NCBI GenBank assembly: GCA_026826555.1
Contig: JAKSZT010054334.1
Span: forward strand, 35,222,055-35,286,054
DNA: 64,000 bases
Source: Tolypeutes matacus
Lineage: Eukaryota; Chordata; Mammalia; Cingulata; Chlamyphoridae
Direction: 5' to 3'
Of the stretch, positions 1 through 12,734 are shown in pieces; within the stretch, counting starts at the first letter, position 1; each line of letters begins with the position of its first letter. Made by a program: the position numbers and the translations under genes. The notes under the pieces were generated by a model. It saw only the letters and a list, made by a program, of their open reading frames with translations. It did not search any database and was not told the origin of the DNA.

Positions 1-60
1 ATATTTTATGCTAGTTAAATTCTACATTTCAAAAGAAATTATAAACTAAGGTGACAAATC

Positions 61-305
61 CCTATTCTTTTTTTAAAAACAATTTATTGAAGTATATCAT
101 TCATACATGAACACACATAAACAATAAGTGTTCAGTATACATTGTGAACTTACAAAACAAACATGCATAACATCATACAGGGCTCCCACACATCACCCCA
201 CCACAAATACTTTGCATTGTTGTGAAACATTTGCTAACAAATTATGAAAGAGCATCGTCAAAGTATTACTACTAACTATAGTCTGTATCTTACTCCCCTA
301 TACAT
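61..305 (-). mobile_element. L1 3' end (antisense)
   Basis: T-rich left edge followed by TTTATTGAAGTATATCATTC and a conserved stretch running to about 300. The same segment appears on the plus strand at 36,100-36,277, so this is the 3' terminus of an L1 subfamily lying on the minus strand. Only the terminal part is present, and the SINE starting near 306 interrupts or abuts it. Confidence 0.7.
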
Positions 306-845
306 TTTTTTAAAGGATTTATTTATTTATTTACTTTTATCCATTTTTAGGCCCCACCACCGTTTTTGCTGTTTTTGTGTCCATTTGCTGGGCAACTTCT
401 TGTGTCCATTTCCTGCCCTTTCTTCTCATCCTCCCTCCTCCTGACTTCACTGGGATTTGATCCTTAGAAACTCTGATGTGGGAGAGAGGTGTCCTACTGC
501 CTGCACCAGGTTTTTCAGCACATCTTGTCTTGGCTCTCCCTTGTGTCACTATCCTGTTATGTCATCATCTTGCTGCATGGCTCACGGGGCCTGACAGCAC
601 ATCCATGTGCAGGGCCTGGGGAGCTCACCCACTCGCGGGGCCTGACAGCACACCCATGCACAGAGCCTGGCGGTGCACCAACACATGGGGCCTGGTGGTG
701 CAGCTGCACATGGGGCCTGGTGGCCCGTGCTTCTTCTATATTTTTCTTTTTTTAATTTTTTTACCAGGAGGTCCTGGGGATTGAACCCAGGTCCCTCCAT
801 ATGGGAGATGGACGCCCAACCATTTGAGCCACATCCGCACCCCTG
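306..845 (-). mobile_element. tRNA-derived SINE, DAS-III-like (xenarthran)
   Basis: Minus-strand SINE with a T-rich tail (ATTTATTTATTTA) at the left and a tRNA-like head at the right. Read on the minus strand, the head has a B-box-like GGGTTCAATCCC and an A-box-like GATGTGGCTCAAATGG, which are pol III promoter elements. The body (580-730) is unusually GC-rich and carries several degenerate copies of GGGGCCTG. The tRNA-like head, long GC-rich body and T-rich tail match my memory of armadillo DAS-III SINEs. No clean target-site duplication was seen. The subfamily call is from memory. Confidence 0.7.
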
Positions 846-1059
846 CTATATCTCTTAAGGTTGACCAAAGATACATACCTAGAGTTAGAGTCATTTCCCA
901 TACAGGATGGTCATATAATAAATCAGGCTTAGTTGATGATCAGCATTCTGAAAACCAGACCTAGGGAGAAAAACTAGGTCTGGGGACACATGCATGCTTT
1001 CTAATAGAGTGAATGTTTAGCTTACCCTGATTATCACAAAATCAGGACAGTGAGAATAT

Positions 1060-1960
1060 TCACAAATGTTTGACATCTTAATGCTATTTAATCTTCCAAT
1101 CCATGAACATGGAATGTCTTTCCATTTATTTAGGTTTTCTTTGATTTCTTTTAGCAATATTTTGTAGTTTTTGGTTTACAAGAGAACCAACAAAACCAGA
1201 AGTTTGGAAGTGTTTGAGCAGAATTTAAGGTAAGTGTTTTTAGAATGTTTGGTAGCATTCTCTGGTGCAGCCATTTGGCCTGGGCTTTTCTTTGCTGGGA
1301 GCTTTTTGATGACTGATTCAATCTCTTTACTAGTAATTGGATTGTTGAGTTCTTCCATTTCTTCTTGAGTCAATATAGGTAATTAGTGTGTTTCTAAGAA
1401 TTTGTCCATTTCATCTAGATTATCTAATTTATTGGCATACAGTTGTTCATACTGTCCTCTTATTGTCCTTTTCATTTCAGCAGTATTGTTAGTAATATCC
1501 CCCTTTTCATTTCTCATTTTTTGGTCATTTGTATCCCCACTCTTTTTTCTCTTTGTCGGTTTAGCCAAAGGTTTGACAATTTTATTGATCATTCAAAGAA
1601 CCATTTTTTTTTTCTCTATTTTTTTTTTTTTCTATTTCATTTTTCTCCACACTAATCTTTGTTATTTCATCTATTCCACTTGCTTTGGGTTTAGGTTGCT
1701 TTTCGTTTTCTACTTCTTTTTCGGTTATGTCTTTAATTTGAAGTCTCTCTTGTTTTTTACTGTATGCATTTAGAGCTGCACGTTTCCCTCTCAGCACTGC
1801 CTTTGCTGTATCCCATAAGCTCTGATATATTTTATTTTAATTTTTATTCACTTCAAAATAGGTCTTAATTTTGCTTCTGATTTCCTTTTTAACTCTTTCA
1901 TTGTTTTAAGAATATGTTGCTTAATTTCCACATATTTGTGATTGATTAAAAAAACTTTAT
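1060..1960 (-). mobile_element. Old L1 ORF2 fragment (reverse transcriptase region)
   Basis: Minus-strand translation gives broken L1 ORF2 pieces, including the segment between endonuclease and reverse transcriptase (about 1,383-1,797) and the start of the RT domain with [20 protein letters not shown] (near 1,270-1,350). At about 1,180 the sequence jumps from a later ORF2 segment (around 1,090-1,180) to the RT entry, so the YADD-type catalytic region is deleted. Many stops and frameshifts are present. This is a dead fragment. Confidence 0.8.
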
Positions 1961-2800
1961 GTAAGTAGAAGTAGGTACATTTTCTCTGTCCTTGGACTGT
2001 TTTGGATCTAGCTCTTTTTTGATCATCCTTGTTTTGTTGATTCTTTTGTCAGTGTTTCCCTCAGTTTTATATATCACACAGAAGTCTGTGATGGAATGTC
2101 AGGATGAGCACTACTTTGCCATGTGTGTATATAAAATCATAGTGCTTCTATCTGCATTTAATCTTTTTTTCACATTTTAAATACAACATTTTCATCAAAA
2201 TGATGTTTCCACAATTGCTGCTTTCCTACCAATATATATTCTGAACAATGCTTTTTCTAGTTGCCAATCAGAAAAGTGTTTCTCTTTCTTATATGTATAT
2301 TCTTTCCATATTTGAGTGACTCTGCAGTGCTGCAAAGATTGTTATAGTGCATATAAATGAAAAAAAACAGGACAAAACATTACAAAACTCTGCTCCTTTG
2401 GTTATGTTCATTTCTTATAATTATCTCACTAAATTTTTATTTATATTATACATTTATACTATGCCACGCTAATTGCAATCTATAATTCTCTCTTTCCTAA
2501 CTACTATGTATAATTCTTGAGTGTGACAGAGACAGCATGCTCATTTAACATTCCATCTGCTCCCATATTTCCCAGCCCCTTAACAATTACGTAAGGCCAT
2601 ATTGTTATTTCAGTCAATGTGTTGTGGGCAGAAGCGACATGTGACATTTCCTTGCCAAAGCATATAAGAACAGGTGCATGACCCTTTGGCCACCTGTTCC
2701 CCAATGATAGCAAATAGTGGCCTCATGTGAGAGTGAATAACCACCAGATTGAAGTGGCCTGGTTTGCTGAGTCACCACATAGAAGGCAGTTGCCCTAAAA
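1961..2800. other. Unrecognised AT-rich DNA
   Basis: No coding frame, RNA gene or repeat family recognised. The open frames here are short and have no protein-like features. Confidence 0.5.
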
Positions 2801-3020
2801 CAGGGAATGGCAAACTACAGCCCTGGGACAAATCCAGCCCACCACCTGTTCCTGTGAACAAAATTTATTTGGAAACATATCCTGATTCATTCATTCATAT
2901 GGTCTTTGTGTCTATGGATGCTTTCATGCTACAATGGCAGAGTTCAGTAGTTGCTATAGGACTATATAGAACTTAGAGACAAAAATATTGCCTGTTACTG
3001 AAAAATTTTGCCAATATCTG
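2801..3020 (+). mobile_element. hAT-Charlie-type non-autonomous transposon
   Basis: Matches the mammalian-wide element whose ends read CAGGGGTCGGCAAACTA and the reverse complement. Here the left end is CAGGGAATGGCAAACTA and the right end TTTTGCCAATATCTG. The interior holds the family's AAATCCAGCCCACC and CTACAATGGCAGAGTT motifs. About 220 bp, diverged, no transposase. Flanking octamers do not match well, so the target duplication has decayed. Confidence 0.75.
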
Positions 3021-3886
3021 ATTTAGAATATCAATAGATAGCATGGGATTGTTCTGATATCTTAACAGTGAAATTAGAACTAAGATCTTTAATGTCATAA
3101 ATATAATATTTCTAAAATAGTAGCCAATATGTTTTTATCAATGGTCATAAAAAGGCACATGAAAAAGTAATGACATCTGTAACTGTATAAAATAAATTGC
3201 GACTTATTTTTTAACAGAAAGGATAATTTAAAAACAAACATAAAGCAAACAAAATGAAATATAGGCACCATTATTGGAATAAATCAGGCAACTTACAAAC
3301 TTACACTAATGATGCAATTGGATGCTCTTAAAACAGAAATTATCCTCCACTTTGTTTTGGCGGTGTTGGTGTCAACCCTTTCTTACTATGGACTTGAAAT
3401 TTTTTTCCTGCCCTTTTCAAGCAATTGGAAAAGTAGTGATTGACTTAAGATGCTATATATTTTTATTCTGTGCACCTTACATAGGAGAGAATTCATATCT
3501 GAAGTATATTTTGCAGCTTTTGCCCATCTCAAACAAGTCAAAGAAATATATAGGGGAGGACTGGATTAGGTGGTTGTATGTGTGTGTGCATGCATGTGTG
3601 CTTGCATGTGTCTATGCCATACTATTATATGAAATCAAGAAAAAGATGCTTGTCAGGCCTTCCCCTTGTTACATATTGGTAAATAGCTTTTTTAACAGCA
3701 GAGAGTTGTGAATAGAAATTCACATTTCCAATGTGAATGGAGAAAATATGTTTTTTCAAGTGCAGAGTGAATGATGTATGTTGATCATAAATGCATTTTC
3801 CCAAGCTACTTGTATTTCAAATTCTCTTAATATGATACTTGCAGAAATTGAACTATGTCATTCTGTGGGTTTTTTTCCATGAACTC
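3021..3886. other. Unrecognised AT-rich DNA
   Basis: Nothing identified apart from a short irregular TG/CATG tract near 3,577-3,613. The 129-residue frame at 3,322-3,711 has no recognisable motif and I regard it as chance. Confidence 0.5.
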
Positions 3887-4305
3887 TGTGGTAGGTTGAG
3901 TTAGGTATCACATAAATAAACATGTTCTTAATCTTAATCCTCATTCTTGTGGGTATGAGCCCATTGTAAATGGGCTCTCTTGAAGACGTTATTTTTTTAT
4001 TAAGATGTACTCCATCTGAATGAGGTGGGTCTTAATCTGGATTACTGGAAGTTTTATAAAGAGGACCTGGAAATCACAGAAGTGAAAAATGAGAGGCCAT
4101 CGCTAGGGGATGGAATGGAAATATACAAGCCAAAGAACCCCAAGGATTGCTGGCAGAATGCTACAGTCTTTTGGGGAACAGCTAGTCTTGCCAAAATCTT
4201 GATTTGGACATATTCTAGCCTCACAGACATGAGCCAATAAATTCCTGTTGTTTAAGCCAACCCATTGTATGCTATTTGTGAGAGCAGCTCAGGCAAACTA
4301 AGACA
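3887..4305 (+). mobile_element. MaLR-type solo LTR
   Basis: Begins TGTGGTAGGTTGAG and ends GGCAAACTAAGACA, so it has the TG...CA ends of an LTR. Internal motifs such as CCCATTGTAAATGGGCTCT and a GTTTAAGCCAACCCATTG block near the 3' end are shared with other ERVL-MaLR-like LTRs in this window. About 419 bp. Flanking pentamers (AACTC/GACAC) agree only partly. No internal retroviral sequence is attached. Confidence 0.7.
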
Positions 4306-4767
4306 GACACATATTGTCCTCCTCACACTTGCTATATCTTTAAAATGACATGTACATGCACAGTAATTGCACACCAGTTCGGGCTTGTAGAAACTTTGAT
4401 ATCTAGTAATAAAGTAAACTCTAGAAGAATATAGTATAAGCCTTTGATATTTATATTAATACTATAACTCTAGAGGAATATGATATGAACTTTTGGTAAT
4501 GCTAATTATCCTAGATATTGCTGTCTTATGTGCTGATTTAAAAGAGGGAGATGAAAGTGACCCAAACCCCTTTCCCTGAACCTCTGAAAGAATAAACACC
4601 AATGTGTTTCATATACACTTTGCTCACCTAAATAGAGTAAGGTGACTAAATTACTTGAAGCTGAGGTTTATCACTGTTCTAACTCTTAATGTAAAGGCCT
4701 GATTGCTGCCAGAAGCCCTCAGCAAAATTCCAAAGGGGAAATTTTAATCTATTGCATCCTTCCACCT
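4306..4767. other. Unrecognised DNA
   Basis: No gene or repeat family recognised. Two loosely similar segments (TAACTCTAGAGGAATAT and TAAACTCTAGAAGAATATAG, near 4,416-4,490) suggest a small decayed local duplication. Confidence 0.45.
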
Positions 4768-5795
4768 CTTTTTTTCAAATAAATTTTATTGATACATATT
4801 AATAAAACATAATTCATCCAAGGTATACAATCAATGGTATTTGGTATAATTACATAGTTGTAAATTCATCACTTCAATCATTATTAGAGCATGCCCATTA
4901 TTTCAACAATAAGAATAATAAACCAAAAGCCAGGCATACAAACAAAGAAGAAAATTCCTCACCTCTCAATTTCTCTATGCTTCCCCCACTGTACATAGCT
5001 GCTGTTTCTGGCTATTCCAGCCAAAGTGTATAATCAATGACTTTTAGTATAATCACAATGTTTTACATTCATTGTCTTAAAAATTTTAGAACAATTTCAT
5101 TACTCCAAAAAGAAAGACTCCAAACCCCTTAGCATTTCTTCCTCAGACCTACATAACAACTAATTTCCTTTCATCGTTATAAATTGATTTATATTTACAT
5201 TTTATATAAATGGAATTAGACAATATATAGTACTTTGTATCTGGTCTCCTTCACTTTATATAATGTGTGGTTTTTTTTGTCTGATTTAGCATTGTGTAGT
5301 ATTAACTTACATTTGTTCAGCTTCAAGGAAAAATGGTCTTATAAATGCAATTCTACCCATATTCATATTTCATATAATGTATTTATATTTCACATAATAT
5401 ATTTAGTTCATAATAGGGCACTCAACAGTATTTTTCCTTTTGTGTCTGGTTTGCTTCATTCAACATAATGTCCTCCAGGTTCATCTATGTTGTCATATGT
5501 TTCACGACTTCATTTCTTCTTACTGCTGCATAATATTCTATCGTGTGTTTATCATCTATCGTGTATTTACAATTTGTTTATCCATTCATAAATTGATGGA
5601 CACCTGGGTTGTTTCTATCTTTGGCAATCATGAATAATGCTGCTATGAACATTGGTGTGCAAATGTCTATTCATGTCACTGTTCTCAGTTCTTCTGGTTA
5701 TATACTTAGCAATGGTATTGCCGCGTCCCATGGCAAGTCTATATGCAACTTCGTTAGGAACTGCCAAATAGTCCTCCAGAGTTTCACCTTGTTTT
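4768..5795 (-). mobile_element. L1 3' end, 5'-truncated
   Basis: Left edge is T-rich (CTCTTTTTTTCAAATAAATT), followed by an L1 3' UTR and then the antisense 3' region common to mammalian L1s (5,430-5,790), including GGTTTGCTTCATTCAACATA and ATCCATTCATAAATTGATGG. This is the same region as 19,450-19,790 in the full-length element. It is cut off before recognisable ORF2 and has no coding capacity. Confidence 0.8.
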
Positions 5796-6277
5796 TTATG
5801 AGCTTTTCTTTTCTTTTTCCATGCCCTCAGCTAATCAATATCAGTATCCATACTCAAACTGATTTCTGGCTGTCCAAAATTCTTATCCCATTTCCTAAGA
5901 ATCAGACTAGCCTTTAAGATGACCTCAGTTTCTGTAGTTTTTGTTTTATTTCTGTCTTTCTAAATGAAATAATTTTGATACATGATTAATCTTACTTAAC
6001 ATTTTTGTGGCCAAGCATTTCTTTATAAACCAAAACAAGTTTTCAATTTGTGGTCCATGTCAGAGTTATTTTTTCGTGGGGATATTATCCTGTACTCTCT
6101 GGTAACTATGGCCACCGCTAACCCTCATAAGACAAAAATAATGACACTAGTCCTGGAAAGCAAATACTATCCATTATCCACATCCTGTCCCCAGCACTCC
6201 TATTATAGGTTTTGTTTCCTTTCTCTGGAAATTATCTAGTTCCATTATATCTTTTCTTAGTAAAATCAATCAGAGCT

Positions 6278-6669
6278 TGTTTTAGTTTGCCAGGGCTGTA
6301 TAACAAAATATCACAGTCTGGTTGGCTTAAACAACAGGAATTTATTGTTTCACAGTTTAGAGGCCAGAAGTTCAATATCAAGGTATCGGCACTCCCTGCT
6401 TTCTCCATAGTCTCTAGTGGTTCTGCTCGCAATAAATCTCTGCCTCCATCACATGGTGGCCTCTTTCTTTCTATCTCCAACCATGGTTTGTACTTATATG
6501 TCTGATTTTCCTTTGCTTATAAGGACTCCTGTAATGTTGGATTAAGGCCCACCCTGCTTCAGTGTGAACTCATCTTAATGGGATGTTTGAAGATCCTATT
6601 TACAAATGAGTTCACAACCACAGGCCAGGGGTTAGGACTTGCACATATTTTTGTGGGAGACATGGTTCA
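6278..6669 (-). mobile_element. MLT1-like LTR
   Basis: Reads as the reverse complement of the mammalian MLT1 LTR: TTAGTTTGCCAGGGCTG at the left edge, then TTAAACAACAGGAATTTATT and a decayed tail ending near 6,669. These are the hallmark of the 3' end of MLT1 in antisense. About 390 bp, with no internal sequence. Confidence 0.75.
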
Positions 6670-9600
6670 ATGAGTTATAGCCAGAAATTATGTATAAGGA
6701 CCCCGAGCCCTCACTTCCTATATCACCTCGTGCTTATATGATGGAAACTACACCAATGCACACATACTTGTACGTATACACACACATATAGATCTTTCTT
6801 TATCTAAAACAGGAATTTTCAACTCTGGCCACTAATATAATCATGTGAGTGGCTTTGAGAAAAAGACCTATGTCGGTCCTCATCCCACAGTGATGAAATC
6901 CACATCTCTGGGGAAGGGTAGGAAGGATCGGCATTTAAATAAATTTCCCAGTTCCAGAAACTCCAAACTGAAAATATAGTACAAGGAATATTTTCATGCA
7001 AACTTAACCATAAAGTGCCTTGTACCACCTAATGATAATTCGACTTATTGTTTTCCTGGACTAGTAACACATGCTAATCGGAGACTTCAGCTAGATATAT
7101 TGAATCTTTCTTTTGAAGTGAAAACTGGTTGAATGAATTAGTTAAACTCTTCTCTATGCATAAAGTATGAAATGCACTGAATTTCTGTCAAGTCTATTGT
7201 TCACTGATGTGCAAATATACCTAAAATCCATATAATTTGTGTTTTCTATTGGAGTTAAGGTATGGCAAAATAATTTACATTGGCAAGAATATTATTCTGT
7301 AAAAAAGCAATTAAAATTTGCATCTCATATGGTACATGTATGAAGACACAATTATTTGGAAACAAATTCAAATAGATTTTTCCTTTTTGACTCCATAACT
7401 AATTTGTGGACTCTATCCGAAATGAAAGACGTTGTAACACTAATATTTGTATAGTAAAATCTATATAGTAAAAAAACCAATGAGACAACTAAATGTATAA
7501 GTATAGGGAATTATAACCAATATTGTGTTACCATTAATCCAATATTGTGTTACCATTAATTCAAAATCATGTATATAGAATTTGCTCATATTAAAAGGCC
7601 AGGGGTATAGAAATTGATATAAAATGATTATGATTTAATAATCTCAATTATGCTAAATGCCTTTTACTTTTCTAAGGATGAAATATCTTCAGTTTTTAAC
7701 TCTGCCAGGGAAAGCAAACCAATCTTCCCTGGAAGTTAGGGAATCAAGAAGTGACATGAAGCCCTTTAATAAGACCTTCAAGTCAAAGTTTACCTTGTCT
7801 CAATTTTGTCTGTTATTGACCTTATTTCCAGCCCTCAAAGATAGCAAATTATGTCATAATTAAGAAGAGGAGTTTATCAAGGTCTTGTTTTTGATGTGAG
7901 TCTGATAAAAAAAAAATAGCATCTGTGAGTGTCTTGCAATACAAAATAAGGCAACAGATGAAGCAGCAAGCTTAGTGATTTTAGAGTTTTGGAGGATGGA
8001 GTAAATACAAACTTAACAATATGGTTGAGATGAGATGCTTGGTGGGTGACTTTCCAGCTGTGGAATACCTTTTCTGCCTTGAAACAACATATGTGTAAAG
8101 AATCTTAGAAAGCTACTCTTTTCCCTCTACAGTCAAAATTTCTTGAATGTGTTAAGAAAAAGTGTCATTGATTTGTATTTGTTTTTCTTTATTCTGTTTT
8201 GTTTCCCCTTCTTTCTATTTAGGTTAAACATGTAATTTATCTCTTGCTCTAGAGATATAGAAATTGTCCAAATGTCAATGAGATAATAGATGTATATGGT
8301 TTGATATAAATGCCTCTGAGATTTTCTCTCTTTGAAGCATGGGTGGTACTAGGTGAGTCAAAGTCTCTTGTAGACATTCATTATTATTTATTTACAAGGA
8401 CTGGCAGCACACTTGGCACTTTTTGATAGGTAGAATATGGTGGTTTTATATCTCAGAAGACTTGATTAAAATGACAAACAAAGCAAGCCAGGCAGAATGG
8501 TATTAATGAAGATGAGTGCTAAGACTACTTTAGTAGTACTATATGCATTATGAGCAAAGCAGGACTGATGTTTTCCTCACTATCTCTTTAGCTTAGCCTT
8601 TCATTGTTTTTTAATTACAATTCAATTTTAATGCTTGCCCTCCAAGAGGAATCTTAAGTAAAATTTTAAGTAAAAAGTGAGTTTTTAGAAAGAATTTCTA
8701 TCATTAGTTTTATAAAGGAAAAGGAAGATGTCTAATTTTCTGAAATAAAATCTACTTCCATGGTCTTAAAAAAATTACGTTGTAGGGACTTAAGTATAAT
8801 GTTATAAAGACTGAAAGAGTCTGGGAAAATTCAAGAAAGCCTGAGAGTTTTTTATTTATTTTTATTTTTTTAAGTATTTGATCTTCTCAATTTTGTCTAG
8901 GACTGGCTTTGTATCTCTGATTTTTCCAAATGTAGATTTTCAATCATTTTCCAAAATTAAGAATATTGTGTTGATAGCTAATAAAGAGAGTTTGGTTACA
9001 TTACTAGTTAATTTTATCATTCATGCAATGCCTTGAAAATATTTTGTTTCATGATTCATTCACTTTGCACATAATCAGTCTATGAATTATGTGACTAACC
9101 ATGATAGGCCAAACATGAGAATGATAAATTTAGAGATTTTCTGATGTATTTTAACTTTACAAGTACATTATCAAAATGAAAAGTTGCCTCTAATCCTAAA
9201 GAAATATAGTATAACTCCTGGCAGCGTACTGCTAGAGCATATTTTTATTCATAAGGCAACAGGGCAATGCTTGCTTTTCAGAAAGTAATATGTTTTTATC
9301 TGGGAAGTAAATTTGTTATCAAATCTATAATGGAAAGCAAATAAGTTTACATTCCTGGTAGTCATTACTATAATTGAGCGTATTGAAATGGTGGAAAATA
9401 TCAGTGTGTAGAAGAATGGCAGAAGAGGATGCCACATGAAGAGGAAACTGGGTTTGTTGATGTCCCAATGTTTTCTGGTTCATATGTCTAAGAATAGGGA
9501 TAAATTTCACATATAAAAATTTCTATATTATAAAAGAGCATAGATATTCTGAGTTTTTGTCAAAATTAAACAAAATAAAACAATAAAAAATCAAGATGTG

Positions 9601-9859
9601 AAGTCAGCTAACCAATTTTATCAAATTAGTTAGACAACCAAATTAGTGAAACATGCAAGCTGATTGTCTGAATTGACAGGTGGTTTAAATGAACCAATGA
9701 GTAGAATTTTCTTTTAGAATGTAGCTTCATAGAGAAGAAATATAATCAAGAGGTAAGTGGTAGAGCTCTGGGTAAAGTATGTAAAGAACGGTAATTTTCA
9801 AGGGCAAGCATTCAGGATAGAATCAGGCTGTAGAAAACATCAAAATAAAAATAGATAAT
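6670..9859. other. Long stretch with no recognised gene or repeat
   Basis: AT-rich DNA without a protein-like frame. The only structural feature seen is a 22-bp exact tandem duplication at 7,517-7,560, listed separately. Ancient repeat remnants below my recognition limit are possible. Confidence 0.5.
7517..7560. repeat. 22-bp exact tandem duplication
   Basis: The unit CCAATATTGTGTTACCAT plus TAAT occurs twice with no spacer and no mismatch. It is a recent local duplication, typical of replication slippage or templated repair. Confidence 0.9.
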
Positions 9860-10075
9860 ATATATTGGGTATTCTTCTAGTTTCTTTATATATGTTATTT
9901 CATTCAATCCTTGTAGCAACACTTGGAGGTAGGTATATTTATTATTTCCATGTTAGGATGAGGAAACAAAGGCACAAAGATTTAGTAATTTTACCAACAC
10001 CATAAAGCTGGTAATTAATGGAGTAGGTATTTGAATGCTTAATTCTGACACAGCATGCACATTTCTCATCATTAC
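9860..10075 (-). mobile_element. MIR SINE
   Basis: Antisense MIR core: TTATTTCATTCAATCC, then GAGGTAGGTATATTTATTAT, AGGATGAGGAAACAAAGG and a decayed B-box region. The order of motifs matches the MIR reverse complement. Diverged, as expected for a family older than placental mammals. Confidence 0.85.
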
Positions 10076-10364
10076 AATAAAAGCACCACAAACAATAATA
10101 GCTCAATTATCTGGATATGCACGCATTTGAATTTGGTTAAGAATAAGTGGCATATTTTTGCAAAATAAACAAAATGTTATTAATTACACAATTTAAAATA
10201 TTTTGAGGATTACTAGATTACTTAATTTTAATATAAATTTTAGATGCCACTTCATCTGTCATCATGCCAGAAGACTACTATATTTATTATACCTTTCAAA
10301 ATGCCTCATAACAATTATTATATAACTGACATTGAGAATTGATGCATCTTGTTTTCAGCAGTGA

Positions 10365-10780
10365 TCATTTTTCAATTTATATTTTATATCAGTATCACAC
10401 TCTATCTTATATGAAAGCAATAGCCCCTGAATTTGTATCACTCTTGGCATTCCTACTCCAAATCCATTCTGCATATTGCAGCCAGAGTAATGATTTTGTA
10501 AACGAATCAGGTTATATTATTCCCCTTATCAGAATTCTGAAAGTCTTTTTATACTGAAGATCAAGTTCAAAAGTCTCAGCATGGCCTTCAAGCAGAATAC
10601 TGCTTGCGCCACTCATTTCTTTGTTTTCCAAGTTTCATCCTTACAAGACTTTCATTTCTTTAAGTGTGTCAGTCTTCTCACATCAGGATACTGGGACACT
10701 CTATTTCCTCCCACTTCTGTCATCTTGCTTACCTAACTTTTCCCATCCTTCAATTCCATAGTCTAATGAGTTTAAGAGAA
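10365..10780 (+). mobile_element. L2 LINE fragment
   Basis: Sense-strand L2 3' region: ATTCTGCATATTGCAGCCAG, then AACGAATCAGGTTATATTAT, GTTCAAAAGTCTCAGCATGG and the following decayed part. The antisense of this same region is present at 12,735-14,042 and 55,800-56,870. The open frame at 10,339-10,557 lies over it and is not considered a gene. Confidence 0.75.
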
Positions 10781-11259
10781 AACATTCCAGACCCCCTAAA
10801 CTAGATTTAATCCTTGATATATGTTTGCATATAGCAACATATGCAAAGGGGAGTTATTTCTGCTGTGGTAAGATTCCTTACATTTTTTAATGACTTGCTT
10901 AGTCTTCCCAGTTTGCTTATAAAATCCATGTTGGCAGAGCTATATATGCTCAATTCATTCGTCAGTCCATAGCCAAAGCATAGGGCTTAGAACAGTGTAA
11001 ATATGCATTAAATAGTTATAGAGTGAACCCTTCAAGGAAATTCCATACTGATCAAAAAATATAAGAGAGTATGGAGCTCAGGAATTTATTTTATCAATGA
11101 AATATTTTATATTTACAACATAGCTATTTGATTCTAAGTCATTTTATTCTCCCATCAAAGAATATAATTTCATACCTCAGGAAATATTTTTACCTCTTCC
11201 TTGGTGCTATGTGCTATGTAAATGAAACCAATTCAAACATTTGCATTTAGACCCATATG

Positions 11260-11470
11260 TTCATTAATTCATTCAGCCAGCTAACATATATTGAGCACCA
11301 ACTACCAAAAGCTAGAGGCTCAGACATGTGGTATGGAATATTGAATTTTTCTTCTGAATAACTCACTGTAGAGTGGAAGAGTTGAACGAATAGCAAATAA
11401 CTACTATGAGATTTTATAATTTTTCTAATAAAGACAAGAATGAAAGCTATGGAAGCTCTTTAGCTTTCAG
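11260..11470 (-). mobile_element. L2 3'-end fragment
   Basis: Antisense L2 3' terminus: TTCATTCAGCCAGCTAACAT followed by TATTGAGCACCAACTA. The rest is heavily diverged, so the right limit is approximate. Confidence 0.55.
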
Positions 11471-12734
11471 TCAGTTGTTTTAGTATTATGTAGACACAGC
11501 CTCAGAGCTTATTTTGCTCAAATTTTATTGACAGGATGGATAAACAATAGTAAAGAATTAAAGAAAGATATCCTGGGATAAATAACTCAGTAAACTGTAT
11601 TTGCTTGCCTCATGCCAACCTCATCAAACTCACATCACACTTAACAACTGTCCTCATCATTTTATTTTCTTTCCTCCCCCTAAATATTAGGAATATTATT
11701 CTAGACTTTATTATTCACTCAATTTCATAGACAGTAAGTTTTCTTCTAACACTAGCAGGTCATCAGGGAACTGTGCATATTATATCATGGTTTTGTCAAA
11801 CAATGCACAGCCTCTAAACTATTTTCTTAAAAGTAAAATGTAGAAATACAACATATCAACATTATTTTAAGTGGAAATTTTAGATGGTTTTGATATGGCG
11901 TGACCTCAAAGAAATTCATTTCCCAATGTAGCCAATGATTATTGGTTTATTACTGGCAGAGAGTTTTCTATGATGAATTTCTATGATCTTAATCCAACCT
12001 AACATCTCACTTGCCATTTTGTCTAAAACTAAGCATTGAGTTGACATCTTCATTGAGCTGCTCACAATAATACCTGGATGTTCTCCTTTGGGGTTACAGC
12101 TAATTTAGAACCCATTAGTATGTACACATAATTTACATTGTTCAGTTGAATGTGCAATATCTTACATGAGTCTACAGTGAATCATCTGCCATCCGGTACC
12201 AATTACGCAGCTTTGTTTGCTCTTGCCAGGGTTATACAAAAGGCATTCACGTTTTGCTTAACCCAAGTAATTGTATGTCAACAATGGATTATGAATGTTC
12301 TTACCCCATCACTTATTTCTTATTCTAGGTCATTGATATGTGCGTGTGTATGTGTGCTTGATCTTTCACTCACACACACACACACACACACACATCAATG
12401 ACATGTTTAGGCTCTTTCAGTGCATATCTGCAAGGTTCCTGAAAGTTATAATGGAATAATAGCTCTGTTGATTTGTATTGCTATTTGACCGATATGCAGG
12501 CAAAACCCTCAAGTCATCTATCCTGAATAGTGACATAATATGATATCTAGGTGTTCATGTGCATGTATATTTTGCATGATATTGAAAAAAAAAAACCCTA
12601 AATTTTATCTAATTTGCATTCTACAAGTAAGCAAGACATTATTTATTTCCTGAGATTTTTATTTTGAATGTTTTAATAGCCTTTATGAATAGGTTCTAAT
12701 TCATTTTTTCAAATTCTACTCATGAAAAAAAAAT
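11471..12734. other. Unrecognised DNA with a (CA)n microsatellite
   Basis: No gene or dispersed repeat recognised. A TG/CA-rich tract lies at 12,338-12,394 and includes an uninterrupted ACACAC run at about 12,371-12,394. Confidence 0.5.
12371..12394. repeat. (CA)n microsatellite
   Basis: Twelve or so uninterrupted CA units after a TGTGCGTGTG-type tract a few bases upstream. Likely length-polymorphic. Confidence 0.9.

Noticed and set aside
7517..7560. Tandem 22-mers as a possible CRISPR-like or operator array
   Set aside because: There are only two copies with no spacer in mammalian DNA; local slippage explains it.
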